DNA of 64,000 bases from Amoeboaphelidium protococcarum. Taxonomy: Eukaryota > Aphelidiomycota > Aphelidea. Positions 1 to 11,243 of the stretch are shown piece after piece (within the stretch, counting starts at the first letter, position 1; each line of letters begins with the position of its first letter). The position numbers were made by a program, and so were the translations under genes. The notes beneath the pieces are model-generated. The model did not search any database. It was not told the origin of the DNA and worked only from the letters and a program-made list of their open reading frames with translations. The stretch spans positions 1,740,501-1,804,500 of the forward strand of contig JALECJ010000258.1 of the NCBI GenBank assembly GCA_023515745.1. Reading direction: 5' to 3'.

Positions 1-2
1 TG

Positions 3-605
3 CTGGGTCAGAGTTAGGACTATACTGTGCATGATTAAGAAGGACGAATGTGGTTCAAGTTTAGTAGCATCTTCTCATTTAGTGGCAAAAAGGCTCTGAT
101 TGACACGTATAACTAGCCTATTCTGCACATGAAAAGACCATTCTTCAGCTTTAGTGGTAAATATCAGGCGTACTTTTAAAAGGGAGAAGAGCATGAAGTA
201 TTCCGCTTCTAACCTGTATTCTGGTCGTGGATGCCGAAAGTCAAGATATTCTTAAAAGGTAATTTGACTCCTAATCCTGACTTTATACTGAGAGGTACCT
301 ACGCAGATCAAGACTTTGACGTCTTCGATGTCAGATCCGGCAGCGAGTTTCTGGTTGCCAAAGTAACCAAACAAAGACCGCTGGAAAGTGTTTCTGCATT
401 TCTCACCAATCTGGTTCTGAATGTAGATACGTATTATCTGACAGTAAATCCTAACGCAGACGCTGCGTTCATTGTCTGTCTTTGCGCTCTGTTTGACGAA
501 AGATACGACATGAGCAATCATGGTCATGGTCATCACCACAATTCCGGCCATCGCCGTCATCATCATCATCATCATCGTCGTAGACGTGGTGGCCGTCGTC
601 GTTGA
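3..605 (+). CDS. LURP-one-related / tubby-C-like protein, 5' partial
   Basis: The frame is open from the window edge to TGA at 603-605 once TAA/TAG are read as Gln (for example at 15-17 and 36-38). It has the LURP-one-related pattern: repeated short strands with a basic FxFSGK element, then a central W-x-W and a late YxLTVNPNADAAFIVCL segment typical of the last strands and helix of the tubby-like barrel. The role of this family is poorly known; members may bind lipid or act at membranes. The last ~30 residues are an unusual His/Arg/Gly-rich tail (HHHHHHRRRRGG), which may bind metal or nucleic acid; this is inference. The true start lies upstream of the window. Confidence 0.75.
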
Positions 606-719
606 ATATGAGCCTAATGTAAAAGAGAAAATGCAAGTTAATACTCAAATTAATAAACTTGATTTTCAGTTTCATTTTTACTGGACAAATCCGAACTACT
701 TTCAACAGTGTTACCAGAG

Positions 720-2156
720 TCAACGCGAGTATGGTACGAATTGGCGATAAATAAGCTCAGCCAGAAACATTATAGATAAAAGACTTAGCGCCCCTACACC
801 AAACATTACATTCAGCCATTGCTTAGAACCGCGATTCTGTTATCCCCATTCTGAAGCGTCGATGCGTTTACCCAAGTAATAGAATCCATAGTACCAAGCA
901 ATAAAAAAGTAGTACAATGACGGCAAACCAAAAATCATTGGCCAATACAGCAGTTATCCAGCACTTGAATATGCGCTGTACACGCAGGCTGCGTAAATGA
1001 CAAGCATAACCGATAAAAGTGTCCAAAAACGCTACTGTCTCAGCTTTTAGTCAACGCCTTCATAGGTTGCTATAATTCCAGCATTGTTCTTTAATGCATG
1101 CTACTAATACTCTTCCACTGACCAACCATTCAGATAACGTACAACAATAGGTAGTCCCCAAAAGGTAGACATCATAAACAGGAATACAAAACTGAAGAAG
1201 AACATTCTGTACAGCAGACCATCCATAATACCCTGGAAGAATGCAACAACTGTAGCATGCAATATTATCCACATTTCAAGAGCAAACGCGGTCCAGTACT
1301 TGTTCTTATGCTCCCTGTGATACAACATTGACGACTGCCAGAATAGCAAGAAGATATGAATGAATCCAGTCATGTGGGCAAATGTGCTCTCAAAGCAGTG
1401 ATACCAGAACGTCAGAGTTATTCCGAAAGATGCCAGGTAACCATGATACTTGCCAGTGAGATCTGCAAAAGACACAATCTTGGACTTGCCATTCGCTGGA
1501 ATCCAAGTGAAAACCAAACCGCGACGTCTGATCTCAAAGATCATTGGCATAATTAGAGATGTGACACCTGCAAATAGAGTACTGATCTCCGGGAAACTAG
1601 CAGCAAGTCCATCATAAAAGAAGTATCCTTGGACATAATGCAATAGTGCGAATGCAACGTTAAGCTTGAGCATAGACAGAGCGTATGGGTTCCAACCAGA
1701 TTCAAACAAGGAAGTCCACTCCAAATCACCGCGTTTATGAGCGCGACGTGCCTGGGTCAGAATGTAGAACTATCCAGTCTGATGCAATAAATAGCAAGTC
1801 CAAGGTGTGATAATACTAAGAAAATTGCGCTTCAGCAGTCTAAATGGGTACTCAAAAGGGAATGTAGTACCATAGATCACAAAGCGACCAAAACCAAGTT
1901 GTCCACGTGCTGGAGCGCCGTTAGTCAGATCAAGGAGCCATTGCCTCAAGTCGGAACCATTAGGAGCATTAAGATAAGCAATCACCACTGCAGAAACAAT
2001 ACTTGACAGCATCAACACTCCAAATGACAGCTTCACTTGAACGCCTAAAACATTAATAGACGCAGACGAGTACCGTGTCCACAAGTCATTCGCAAACACT
2101 TCCTTAGGTTGTTGGGACTTTTGCTCGGATAACTACTACTTCACCGCTGTAACCAT
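720..2156 (-). CDS. Multi-pass membrane protein of unknown family
   Basis: A 478-residue intronless frame runs from ATG at 2156 to TGA at 722-720. It joins three fragments separated only by TAG/TAA. About eight to ten hydrophobic segments span the protein, many rich in Trp, Tyr and His (SFGITLTFWYHCFEST, HIFLLFWQSSMLYH). A short polar cytosol-like N-terminus (about 30 residues) precedes the first segment, and a basic loop (QARRAHKRGDLEW) lies near residue 130. I do not recognise the family. The aromatic and His content could suit a lipid or haem environment, but no catalytic motif stands out. It is divergent from the LURP gene and shares a tail-side spacer of about 115 bp with it. Confidence 0.7.
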
Positions 2157-2540
2157 TGTCAATTGTGCAAATGTTCAAATTTTAACTTTTAAATTAAATA
2201 AAGAAGATACACCTGTCCGCCAGTCCTGATTAAATACGCCTTGGGAACGACAATTTTAACTGAGACAACGTAATACCGCGTGGTTTCAGCCACTTTAAAC
2301 CTCACAGATTCTAACAACAACACCGCCACTTAGAGAAAGAGAGAGAGCCAAATGATACTCGTTTAAAGTAAATCCACAGATACAACGTAGCATTTTAATT
2401 AGTGTTTTACTCAGTAAAAGTTACAATACAAAACATTTGAAAGTCATTAAGAGCAATATATTTGAAATGTGCAATACTGAAATGTCATTTCGTCAGTAAA
2501 CAGAGATTCATCAATCAACGAACAGCTTGAAACATCCGTA
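2157..2540. other. Intergenic spacer, putative promoter of the 720-2156 gene
   Basis: No convincing reading frame. It lies upstream of the membrane protein start and beyond the stop of the TDP2-like gene. A purine run AGAAAGAGAGAGAGCC lies near 2332-2350, similar to tracts seen upstream of other genes in this window. Confidence 0.4.
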
Positions 2541-3365
2541 TCAAGGAGGAGGAATACGAATAACAACGTCCATACCAAAATGATCACTCAGATAACCACC
2601 TTGGTAATACTTGTCTCCCACGAGTTTGTGCTCTAAGGCTGCCAGTTCAGAGGACAAGAGAACGCGATCAAAACGGCATTGAAACTGGAACGCGCCATTT
2701 CCGTGGTATCGATTCTTGAAACTATTCCACGTGTAGAACGGTTTTAGACCACCAGATGTTGTATCTAAATCATCAACAATATCGTGTAATTCCTGATTTT
2801 AACTTTTAGAGAGTCTCAGCATAGTCTTCACCTCATCAGCTCGTACGTTTGCATCTCCTGCAACGATCAGATGTTTGACTTTCAATTAACCGTTCCCGTT
2901 AGCATCACTGAGAGGCAGTTTCAGAATATTCGCCATCTGCACAAGCCTTTCCTGACCACCCTCTTTGAACGGAGCGAAATGCACAGCTGCTATTCGTATG
3001 AGTTACGTCTCACCTTGAGAACTATTAGCTTCATCATCAGTCAGATCAATCGCGAATGGGTATTTAAAATCGGCGACTACTGCGCAGTCCATCTCTCTTA
3101 CCTCCTTAAGAGAGCTTTTAATTAAACGATTCACCAGCAGTACGCATTACTCGCAATAAGATGTTACCTGACCGACCAATTGATAATCAGTACGGTTCAG
3201 AATGAGCTAAATCAATACTGAAGTGGCTTCCTGCAAACAAATCACGTCAGCGCCGCTACCTGCCAATATATCCACAATTTTAGAGAGTTTGTGAGATAAA
3301 GATATTGAGTGTTGTTCGCTAACATTCCACGCGCTAACATTGTATGTTACCAACCGTAAATCCAT
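2541..3365 (-). CDS. Endonuclease/exonuclease/phosphatase family protein, TDP2-like
   Basis: A 274-residue frame from ATG 3365 to TGA 2543-2541, with no intron. It carries the EEP-fold signatures in order: TYNVSAWN near residue 6, ICLQEA near 45 (metal-binding Glu), VAGDANVRADE near 170 (catalytic Asp-Ala-Asn), RFDRVLL near 232 and GYLSDHFGMDV near 260 (catalytic Asp-His). This arrangement fits tyrosyl-DNA phosphodiesterase 2, which removes 5'-phosphotyrosyl adducts left by topoisomerase II, or a related Mg-dependent phosphoesterase. It lacks the N-terminal UBA-like domain of vertebrate TDP2. EEP proteins also act on lipids and RNA, so the substrate is inferred. Several Gln codons are TAA or TAG. 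Confidence 0.75.
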
Positions 3366-3510
3366 CCTCTTTAAATCTGGTTATCGATAAACTACTAAAA
3401 GACGATCGGGATTCTCTTGACACCGACTGATCAGAAAGACATGAAATTGAGAAATGATCAAACATAAAACGATTTGTAAATTCGCATATTAATATATTTA
3501 TGAGCAGGAC

Positions 3511-6036
3511 TCAGTTCTTACTGAGTAAATCATACTTTTGTAGGATATGAACTAATTAATCCTTCTTAAAAGGCTTTCCATACACATCATTAAAGGCGGC
3601 CAGCGAGTCAATCTCATACTGATCATTGTGATTTTAGTTTACCAAATTGGCAGTTATGGCGACAACAGGCAAATCTGATTTTCCCAGTCCAAGCTCATTC
3701 CTAATCAGTTCGATAGCTTCAAATCCTGTCATTACAGGCATCTATATGTCCATCAACACTAAATCATAATGTGCACCTTGCTTAATCAAATCTACAGCAG
3801 ATCGCCCATTGTCGGCTTCAGTGATATTAGTAAACTCTATGCTCTTGAGCATTCGCACGATAATGGCTCTATTAATCTAAGAGTCATCAACGACAAGAAT
3901 AGCTTTGTTCTACGAGATTTATGTTCCAAAATCATTGGATAAATGACTATCACTCGACTTTTATAAAGACTCAGTTGATTAAGGATTGTTCGCCTTGTTC
4001 AGCAAGCAGTATTCAACAGGTATAGTGATGGTAAACGTGGATCCCTTGCCCACTTGACTTTAAACATCAATGGTACCATGCATAAGATCTACAATCTACT
4101 TTACAATAGAGAGCCCAAGTCCAGAGCCTCCAAATACCCTTGATGTGGATACGGAAGCTTGTGCATAAGGCTAAAATAGCCCATCCACTTCTTCCTGTGA
4201 CATTCCTATACCAGTATCTCGCACCTGAACAATAAAATCAATATAATGGCCAGGCGATGATTATGATAAGGATGACGCAACAGAAGTCAAGCTGCACACA
4301 ATTTGACCACCAGATTGAGTAAACTTGGCCGCATTAGACAACATATTCAACAGGATCTGCTGAAATCTAGTCGGATCTATTAGAATATAAGCGGGAAAAC
4401 CATCAGCAATTCTCAAATCAAACTCAACGCCTTTCAATTTTAGCTATTCTACAATAGGCTTCACAATCTTCTGAGATAATTCTCGCACGTCTGTAGGTAT
4501 AGAATCCAGCTGAACTTTACCACTCTCAAATTTTCCACTATCCAAAACATCCTTAATCAAATTTGACATGTACTCGGTAGAGACTTTGATAGCTTAGGTC
4601 ATTGACTTGAAGTCCTCATACTTGACAACTGTTCGAGACTCTACATCTGAAATACTATTATTATTACTATTCATGTCGGTCTCGTCGTGAATAAATTCAA
4701 CCATGTTTAATATTGCATGTAAAGGATTCCGAAGTTCATGGCAGAGAAAGCTCATAAATCGAGTCTTTTACAAGTTACTCAACTCGGCTTGCTACTTGGC
4801 TATGATAGTCTCCTAGTAAGCCTTCCTTTTCTCCATTTGAATAGCGGCAAATGCTAGTGCAGTAAAGAATATCACCAATACGAATATCATCAACTTTATA
4901 ACCTTGAGCATGACTTAATCAAGCTGTTCCTGAGTTGCCGAGTCCGCAGAACGCAGTATAACGTATAATCCACTGCAACCGAGTACAAAATTGCTTAGCT
5001 TGTAACCCAAGTGTCCAATGAGGAGACCACATGCAATAACCAATGGGAAACAGAGGAAATGCGCCAAATAGTTTACACTGTCTCCATAAAATAGAGTAGT
5101 GTTAATAAGTAGCGGAGGTATTATGATTTCAATCACAACGATGGTGGTGATTATACACAAGACTACCATCACTCGCAACCTCCGGCGCCAAAGCTTCTTC
5201 AAACTTGTAGCTTTCACCGTAAGAGCGAGTGGAGCAAAGAGGAAGGTACCGACAAAGTATGAAGCTGCCAGCTTCACAGTGTATACAGTCAGATCATATT
5301 GCTCGTAGTACTTCTCAGGCTCAAAGTATAGCTGCCAACCAGCACAAGCTCCAACCACAGCAAGTCCCGATATGATAGATGAGGCGACAAATACAAAAGC
5401 TATCCTCCTCTCAGCCAATACAGTTCCCTACTGCGCCGTTGAATAACGAGATGATGCCCAAAGCAGGGAGAGCGCAAACATATAAACAATCAATGTCTTG
5501 GTGAGACATATACAAAGACTACTAACAAATGGATTCCACACCACTGTTCTTATAAGCAGAGCACTGAACAGAAAGAACAAGGCTATTACTAAGCGCTTAG
5601 AAGTATTCTCTCTGATCAACCGCTGCTTCTCAGCATCGTCATAGTGCAGCTCCATCCGATATCTCGACCGATCAACAATCAAAATTATAACGACAAGCAC
5701 CAATCCAGTGTCTGCAGGCCATATGGCGCCAAGATTAGCAGCGAACAGAGATTACCATAACATAAAGTATGCTAGCTGAGCAAGACAGCAGACAACACCT
5801 ATTATGAGGGCGTAGAAGTAGCCATACAGCCGTACATCGATTCGATCGGTCCGCCTCTTCAGACGACAAAACTCAGCGAGACAGTGCTCACAGATAATCT
5901 TAAAATAGCTGGTAAACTTTGTAAAACGTCTCAAACTCCTAGTAGACAATCGCTTATTATTCGTTGGTTATATAATGCCACTTCTTTCAATAGATTCCAC
6001 TTCGACAATACTCTAATCACAGCTATGGCTCCGCAT
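3511..6036 (-). CDS. Membrane hybrid histidine kinase with MASE1-like sensor
   Basis: An 841-residue frame from ATG 6036 (first Met after an upstream in-frame TGA) to TGA 3513-3511. Residues ~75-410 hold roughly nine hydrophobic segments. One reads LGAIWPADTGLVLVVI, resembling the W-P-x-x-G signature of bacterial MASE1 sensors (inference). Then come HisKA with phospho-acceptor His about 433 (FLCHELRNP), the N box (LLNMLSNAAKFT), the G1 box (VRDTGIGM) and the G2 box (GGSGLGLSIV). A C-terminal receiver domain has VVDDSQINR and phospho-acceptor Asp about 763 (LVLMDIQMP). It is expected to pass phosphate from His to its own Asp and then to a phosphotransfer protein. No partner is nearby. Confidence 0.9.
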
Positions 6037-6303
6037 CTTCTCAATAAGCTTTTACCAATCAGTGCTGAGAAATAGTGGTAATAAACAGAATGTAGATGAC
6101 GAAATCGAAGGGCCAAAAGATCTGTAAATACAATCAATATGGCCGAATATAAACAAACTAAAATTTGTATTGATAAGCGAAATCTTTATCACTTTTCACT
6201 GCGAATACACTCAAAGAGATCAAAAGGCAGTGTAATAATGAAAGTCTAGATCCCGGGGAAGGAGCGACGGGGCCCAGGCTTTGGTTTGTCGAGCATTTGT
6301 GAC

Positions 6304-7209
6304 TCAGCGGCCGATTTGTTCCAGCCGATTGGACACTGATGATGACGCCACGCGGTCTGTTGCCTGATAATGGCTTTCCGCACGACGGATAAATGGATGA
6401 TTGTCCACATCTTCAGACGGAGATTTACAATCTTGATTATTATTATTGGCAGACCATTAGTGCATCTATGTCAATGACTGTGGATACATTCCGTTATTGT
6501 TGATCTGCAAATGTTCAGGAAACACGCCATTGGCAAAATCCTCTTCAGTGTACGAAGCAGCGGTGTTCACATTAGCTCTGCCATTTGTGAACTCGTTGAT
6601 GACATTATCAACGCGTTGCCAGAATTCACGCTCCCTCACCATCATTCTCTCCATAGCGCGACGGGAATAATTTGCCAGCTCTTCTGAGCGAATTTAATCT
6701 TCTACCTGACTTTGGTTTGTTATCACCACTGAATCCCCCTGAGAATCCGAGTTGCGACGCGAAAAAATATCATTTGGGCCTCTGCCTGCTGTTTGAGGAC
6801 GATTCTACTATGCAGTTTCCACTACTATTGTCTCATCCATTCTTCTCTCTTGACTCAATTGATCTTCCAAATGACTTGATATACGTTGATAATATGTTCT
6901 TAAATCATCGATTTGAGAATCAATGTCTTCCAAAGTGACTTGATCGCTATTTCTAACAGATAATCTACCCACCAAACGCTACGTAACAGCAGAAACATTA
7001 TTCACCTCCGGGTGTGGTACGGTATCTTCAGCAATTTCAGCAGGTGTAGTTAAACGTTCACGCGACTACTCTACTTGACGTGGATCAGGCTCATTAAACG
7101 CGTCGGCATCAGAAATCAGCCTTCCAGTGTTGGGATCAATAAACACATGGATTCTTGGCTGCTAAGTTGGCTAAGGCTATAACTCTGAGTTTAAGTTTAA
7201 AATTGCCAT
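6304..7209 (-). CDS. Hypothetical low-complexity protein
   Basis: A 301-residue frame from ATG 7209 to TGA 6306-6304, interrupted only by TAA/TAG. The sequence is polar and mostly disordered in appearance, with Gln/Asn/Ser-rich stretches. A probable helical, coiled-coil-like block lies about residues 90-130 (DIDSQIDDLRTYYQRISSHL) and another, rich in Arg/Met/Glu, near 185-210 (RRAMERMMVREREFWQRV). An IHVFIDPNTGRLI segment lies near the N-terminus. I do not recognise it. The long open frame with in-frame UAR codons at host-like frequency supports a real gene. Confidence 0.6.
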
Positions 7210-7442
7210 TATATTTTGTATAAGAGATATATATATTTCTTTTGTGGTATTTGTTGTTGTTTAAAAAAGAAGAAGTCACTATATATATCAGATGATGTTA
7301 ATGCTGATCTAACAGGAGCCACTTCTTCCCAAAATGGGATCATTCAATTGTGCGGATTCGCTGATTAATTGATTTTCTATTCATATCGAATCAAAATTGA
7401 TTTGACAATATCTTATAGTAACAAAAAGATCGGCGTAAGATA

Positions 7443-8032
7443 ATGTCTGACGTTGAGTCATAATTTGAAAAGTGGCATGAAAATATGCTGACTTTGCATT
7501 AGAATATATAGGCTCACAAGAATGGCATTTAGGTATGATTTTTAATGTTAAAACACAATTTCAATGATGTACAATTATATATAAGTAATAAAAAACTTCT
7601 ATTTTGTAGTCTACCGCGTCAAAATTATCTAGTGGATTTAAAGAGCTAAATATGCTGATGGATTCATAGCCTGCTTTGCACAGAATCAGCACTGAACGGC
7701 GGACGCGTGAGCATAGTGCGGTAAAGCTGTAATAGTAAATTGAATTCTCATCCATGAAAATGACAGCTGATCGATTGCATACTATGGCGTATAAATTGAA
7801 CCAAAATTTAGCTTAAAACGATAGCTTGCCGTCAATAAACGTCGTGGATACTTCACACTCAATAGTCGAGGACGGCGTGTTAGATAAAGTCATCAATGCT
7901 CCTCCTTCCATAGATCTGTAATAGCAAAGTGGCAGCTCTAGAAGTCAGGCAAGTTATTAGAAATAATCGCTCGATGATTTATTATTTGAACCGTCTGAAG
8001 CTGAGAAGGCACTCATGAAACTTTTGGAATGA
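7443..8032 (+). CDS. Small coiled-coil protein, two exons
   Basis: Exon 1 is 7443-7532. An intron (7533-7609, 77 nt, GTATGA...TTTTGTAG) follows. Exon 2 is 7610-8032 and ends at TGA 8030-8032. The product is 170 residues. Residues 5-105 look helical and heptad-like (FEKWHENMLTLHQNIQ, SSGFKELNMLMDSQPALHRI, SAVKLQQQIEFSS). A Ser/Gln-rich linker follows, then an acidic amphipathic tail (DDLLFEPSEAEKALMKLLE). The intron is supported because exon 2 in frame starts only after TGA at 7566 and the acceptor is the TGTAG seen in all well-placed introns here. The size and layout resemble subunits of tethering or scaffold complexes, but I do not recognise it. Confidence 0.6.
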
Positions 8033-8263
8033 ATTGAATTATAAATCTGTACATTACGGAATATTCCATATCAACTGCTATTTTATGAGAGCAGCCTTTA
8101 TGATGATAATCCTTCATATTGAGTGAGATCTGCGTGAGTCATTTCGCTGAAACGCGCCGCTCTCATTTTTCTGTTTTCATTTCAAACCAATTCACAAAGC
8201 GTTCAATTCATCTTTCTCTTCTACTCTATATGCTTCTACTTTCTTTGATAACTAAAGAGAATA

Positions 8264-9592
8264 ATGAGCACGGGTAATAGTTATTAAAATTCTACTCATA
8301 CTACGGAGGATGAAGAGGATGGCGAATTTATGGATTTCGAGCTGGAATGGTCAGAAGAGTAAGCTAATAGAAGTCGGTCCTCATATGCATTTTATTCTGA
8401 TATTTTCAATCTGGTTATTGGTTCACGTCCACAAAATAAGAGATTGCCTGATGCCGAAGATTACTATGGGAAATAAGCTGGTGGTCGCAGTAAATTGAGA
8501 GCATCTGCGCAAAAGATATCAGATTCAATTAAATAGAGTCACGATCGGGTGCTGTTGAAGCTTAATCGGAAGGAGACAAAGTAGTTGACTGAGAAGATTG
8601 CATTCGTTCTTGGTGTTTCTATTATATGGATATGTGCATTCATTGTGGGCAAGTATCCGCAGCATATTTCTCTCTGGTATTCGCTGCATAGTATAGTGTT
8701 ATTGACGATCAGGTGGTTCACATACAAGCGATAGAGTCTGCATTATTTCTGCTTTGACTTGTGCTACTTTGTCAACTTTCTCACCCTGTGGTGGCTCTAT
8801 ATATCTCCATAAAGCCAGGTACTCTATATGGCTGTATTCTGCTTGAGTCAGGGACCAGTGTTGTGGGCTATTCTGGCATGGCGTAATTCTTTAGTATTTC
8901 ATTCACTTGACAAGGTGACTAGTCTATTCATTCACATTGCACCATCTATTACTGTTTACACGCTTAGGTGGATGAATGACAATAGTGTGTCGTCAGTATC
9001 TCATGAATCGGCATCCTTTAGTAACTCCAGTGATATAGCGCATGATATAAGTGAACACCTTACACATGGCTCTAACCCCTTGTCGCAGTAGTAACACATG
9101 CCCTTCCTTGCCTCGATGATATACTCATTGCTGTACTACATTCTATGGCAGACTTTGTATGTGATTGGAATATACATTGCGAAACAGGATAAAGTTTTGA
9201 ATGGTGCTAGGATTACAAGTTATAGCTGGCTGCTGGATCCTTCAAGGAATTAGAAAAGTAAGAATTTAATGTATGTTCTCTGTACGCTTCCCGCCACTTC
9301 TGGTTCTACTAATACTGCTGCCCCGCAATCACCGTCGGATGATTCAAGATATGTTCATTTCAAGTAGTAGGCTCTGTTCATATTCTGGTAGTTTATGTAC
9401 GCGATCTTAACTCTGATGCCCACTTGCTTGTTTTACTCTAGTTTCTACCTGCACTCAGCCTTCCTTATCATTGTGCTTACCATCAGTATATGGAATGGTG
9501 CGTGTTATTATGTCGATGTATTCTCTCGACGAGGCGTTGCTCATTCTAACCATCAGTCTCAAAATGCTGCGAAAGAGGCCCATATTGACTGA
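8264..9592 (+). CDS. GPC1: Glycerophosphocholine acyltransferase GPC1
   Basis: A 442-residue frame from ATG 8264 to TGA 9590-9592, no intron. It matches the fungal/plant GPC1 (DUF2838) family. There is a cytosolic N-terminus, then about eight membrane segments with the landmarks WYSLHSIVLLTIRWFTYKRQ, HYFCFDLCYFVNFLTLWW, WRNSLVFHSLDKVTSLFIH and IYSLLYYILWQTLYVIGIYI. The enzyme acylates glycerophosphocholine to lysophosphatidylcholine with acyl-CoA at the ER and so recycles phosphatidylcholine. A Ser-rich insert of about 40 residues sits after IAPSITVYTLRWMND. Phosphatidylserine decarboxylase lies next door in convergent orientation, so two phospholipid enzymes adjoin; this may be coincidence. 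Confidence 0.88.
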
Positions 9593-9717
9593 TCAGTTAA
9601 TGAGTCTTTAGATTCAAATGGTTAATGATAGAGCAATAAAATTTTATTCAGATTCAAAATGTTTATTTCTATTAGATTATAATTTTGCACCTACTTCAAT
9701 AACTCTGCTTATTGGAG

Positions 9718-11124
9718 TCAAAGAGAAGCATCGCGATCTTTTAGATACTGATCAACTTCACTTTGAGAATGTAGAGGAGGATGATTAGATGGCGGGTATT
9801 CCTAGGGCACCAACTTGGAGTCACAAGAGCCAATAATTTGTCCATAATTCAACTTTTAACCTTCTTTAATACAAAATCTGAAATCTTTCGGCGCTTCAAA
9901 TACCAAAATTATCGACGATCCTAGATTAAATAGTCCAACTTCATCTCCTTTGCGGAATTGTAATCCACCACCACCAACACCACTATTCTAAACATCTTCA
10001 CTCTAATCCAGTTCATCACTAACATGCAATTCAACATCTTCCTCTGGCGGATCAATCATGTCCATCATCTAGTCTGCCACTGACTCCTCTTCATCTTCCT
10101 ATTCATGATGCAACTTTACAATCTTTGATCTCGATTGATGATCAGTATTAACATCACCTTACTCTTACTCTTTGGCATTGTCATCATCGCTATTCTTCGT
10201 AGAACCACAAAATACCTTCTCCTCATATGAACCAAACCTGCCTTTAATCCACTTGTTAGTGCGGAGAGATTTATCAAATACCAGCTCAATAGATCCAACG
10301 TTAGTAGCACCGACCGCGGCCATAGCAAAGAAGCCATATCGCCAATCGCCCAGCATTACGACGCGTTCATTGAGGACAAATAGACCACGCACCATCTTTA
10401 TCAGGGCGGGTGCGACTGAGAACAGACGCCCACCAAAATGCTTCAGTCTCTCAACCTGCCACTCTGCCGGCGAGTGGAATCTGTGATAATCTCCCGGTCC
10501 AAGATACAGGACAACGTGGTACAATCTATTATTGTCACTATCGAATGGGAGCGTATGATATCTGCTTTCGTCAACCGTGTTGCTTCTTATTTGATTGGCA
10601 GATTATGACGATTATAAACTTGAACCAACACCTAGAAAAGCATCCATTGAGAATGTGACACCTTTAATCTGCTCTAGCGATTAGCCTTCCACCGGACCAT
10701 AATGCAGCACTTTACAATCAGCGGGAGATACTAGCTCTGCTTATGGATGGACAGGTCGACAGCCAGGTCGAAGTCGCCGAGTGAAAAACTCCCCCAGATT
10801 TCGATACTCTACATACGGCCTCTCCATCTCTTCGGGGTGCCCATCGAACGCCTTCATCCATGAGGAGTATATGAATTCGCGCATAAATACAGGCAATTCA
10901 TATTGATTATTCACGTAACCCCATAATCGACTTATAGATCGGAAAGGCAAGCTTTTTAGCACCAACACTTTGAGATCTGATGAAATGTGAGGCTCCACCT
11001 GAGAACGATCTCTATGTCCATAAACCAGTCCACGCTCCTTCTCTGCTGTATATTTAACACTAGCATACGTAATTAGGGATAACCCCACTGGAATAGACAA
11101 TCTTTTTAATATCAGCGAAGACAT
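9718..11124 (-). CDS. PISD: Phosphatidylserine decarboxylase (mitochondrial type)
   Basis: A 468-residue frame from ATG 11124 to TGA 9720-9718. The N-terminus is basic and followed by a hydrophobic stretch ([11 protein letters not shown]), as expected for inner-membrane targeting. Conserved motifs include [23 protein letters not shown] (catalytic His) and [14 protein letters not shown]. The self-cleavage site reads LGSS at residues ~401-404; most homologues have LGST. The Ser becomes the pyruvoyl cofactor that converts PS to phosphatidylethanolamine. Between [10 protein letters not shown] and KGDEVGLFN there is an acidic/Gln-rich insert of about 75-80 residues ([28 protein letters not shown]) that is much shorter in human PISD. 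The Gln codons in it are partly UAR, so it is not a frame artefact. Confidence 0.92.
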
Positions 11125-11243
11125 TCAAGATTATTTATTGACTATCTATTACAAGACTAAATTAAAAGACAAAGATCAGATCAGAACAATAAGACAAAAA
11201 TGTAAGATGATGATGATGATGATATTCGTTGATTCATTCATGG

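Noticed and set aside
7561-7755. Minus-strand 64-codon frame
   Set aside because: Antisense to exon 2 of the coiled-coil gene, which has a clean intron and stop on the plus strand.
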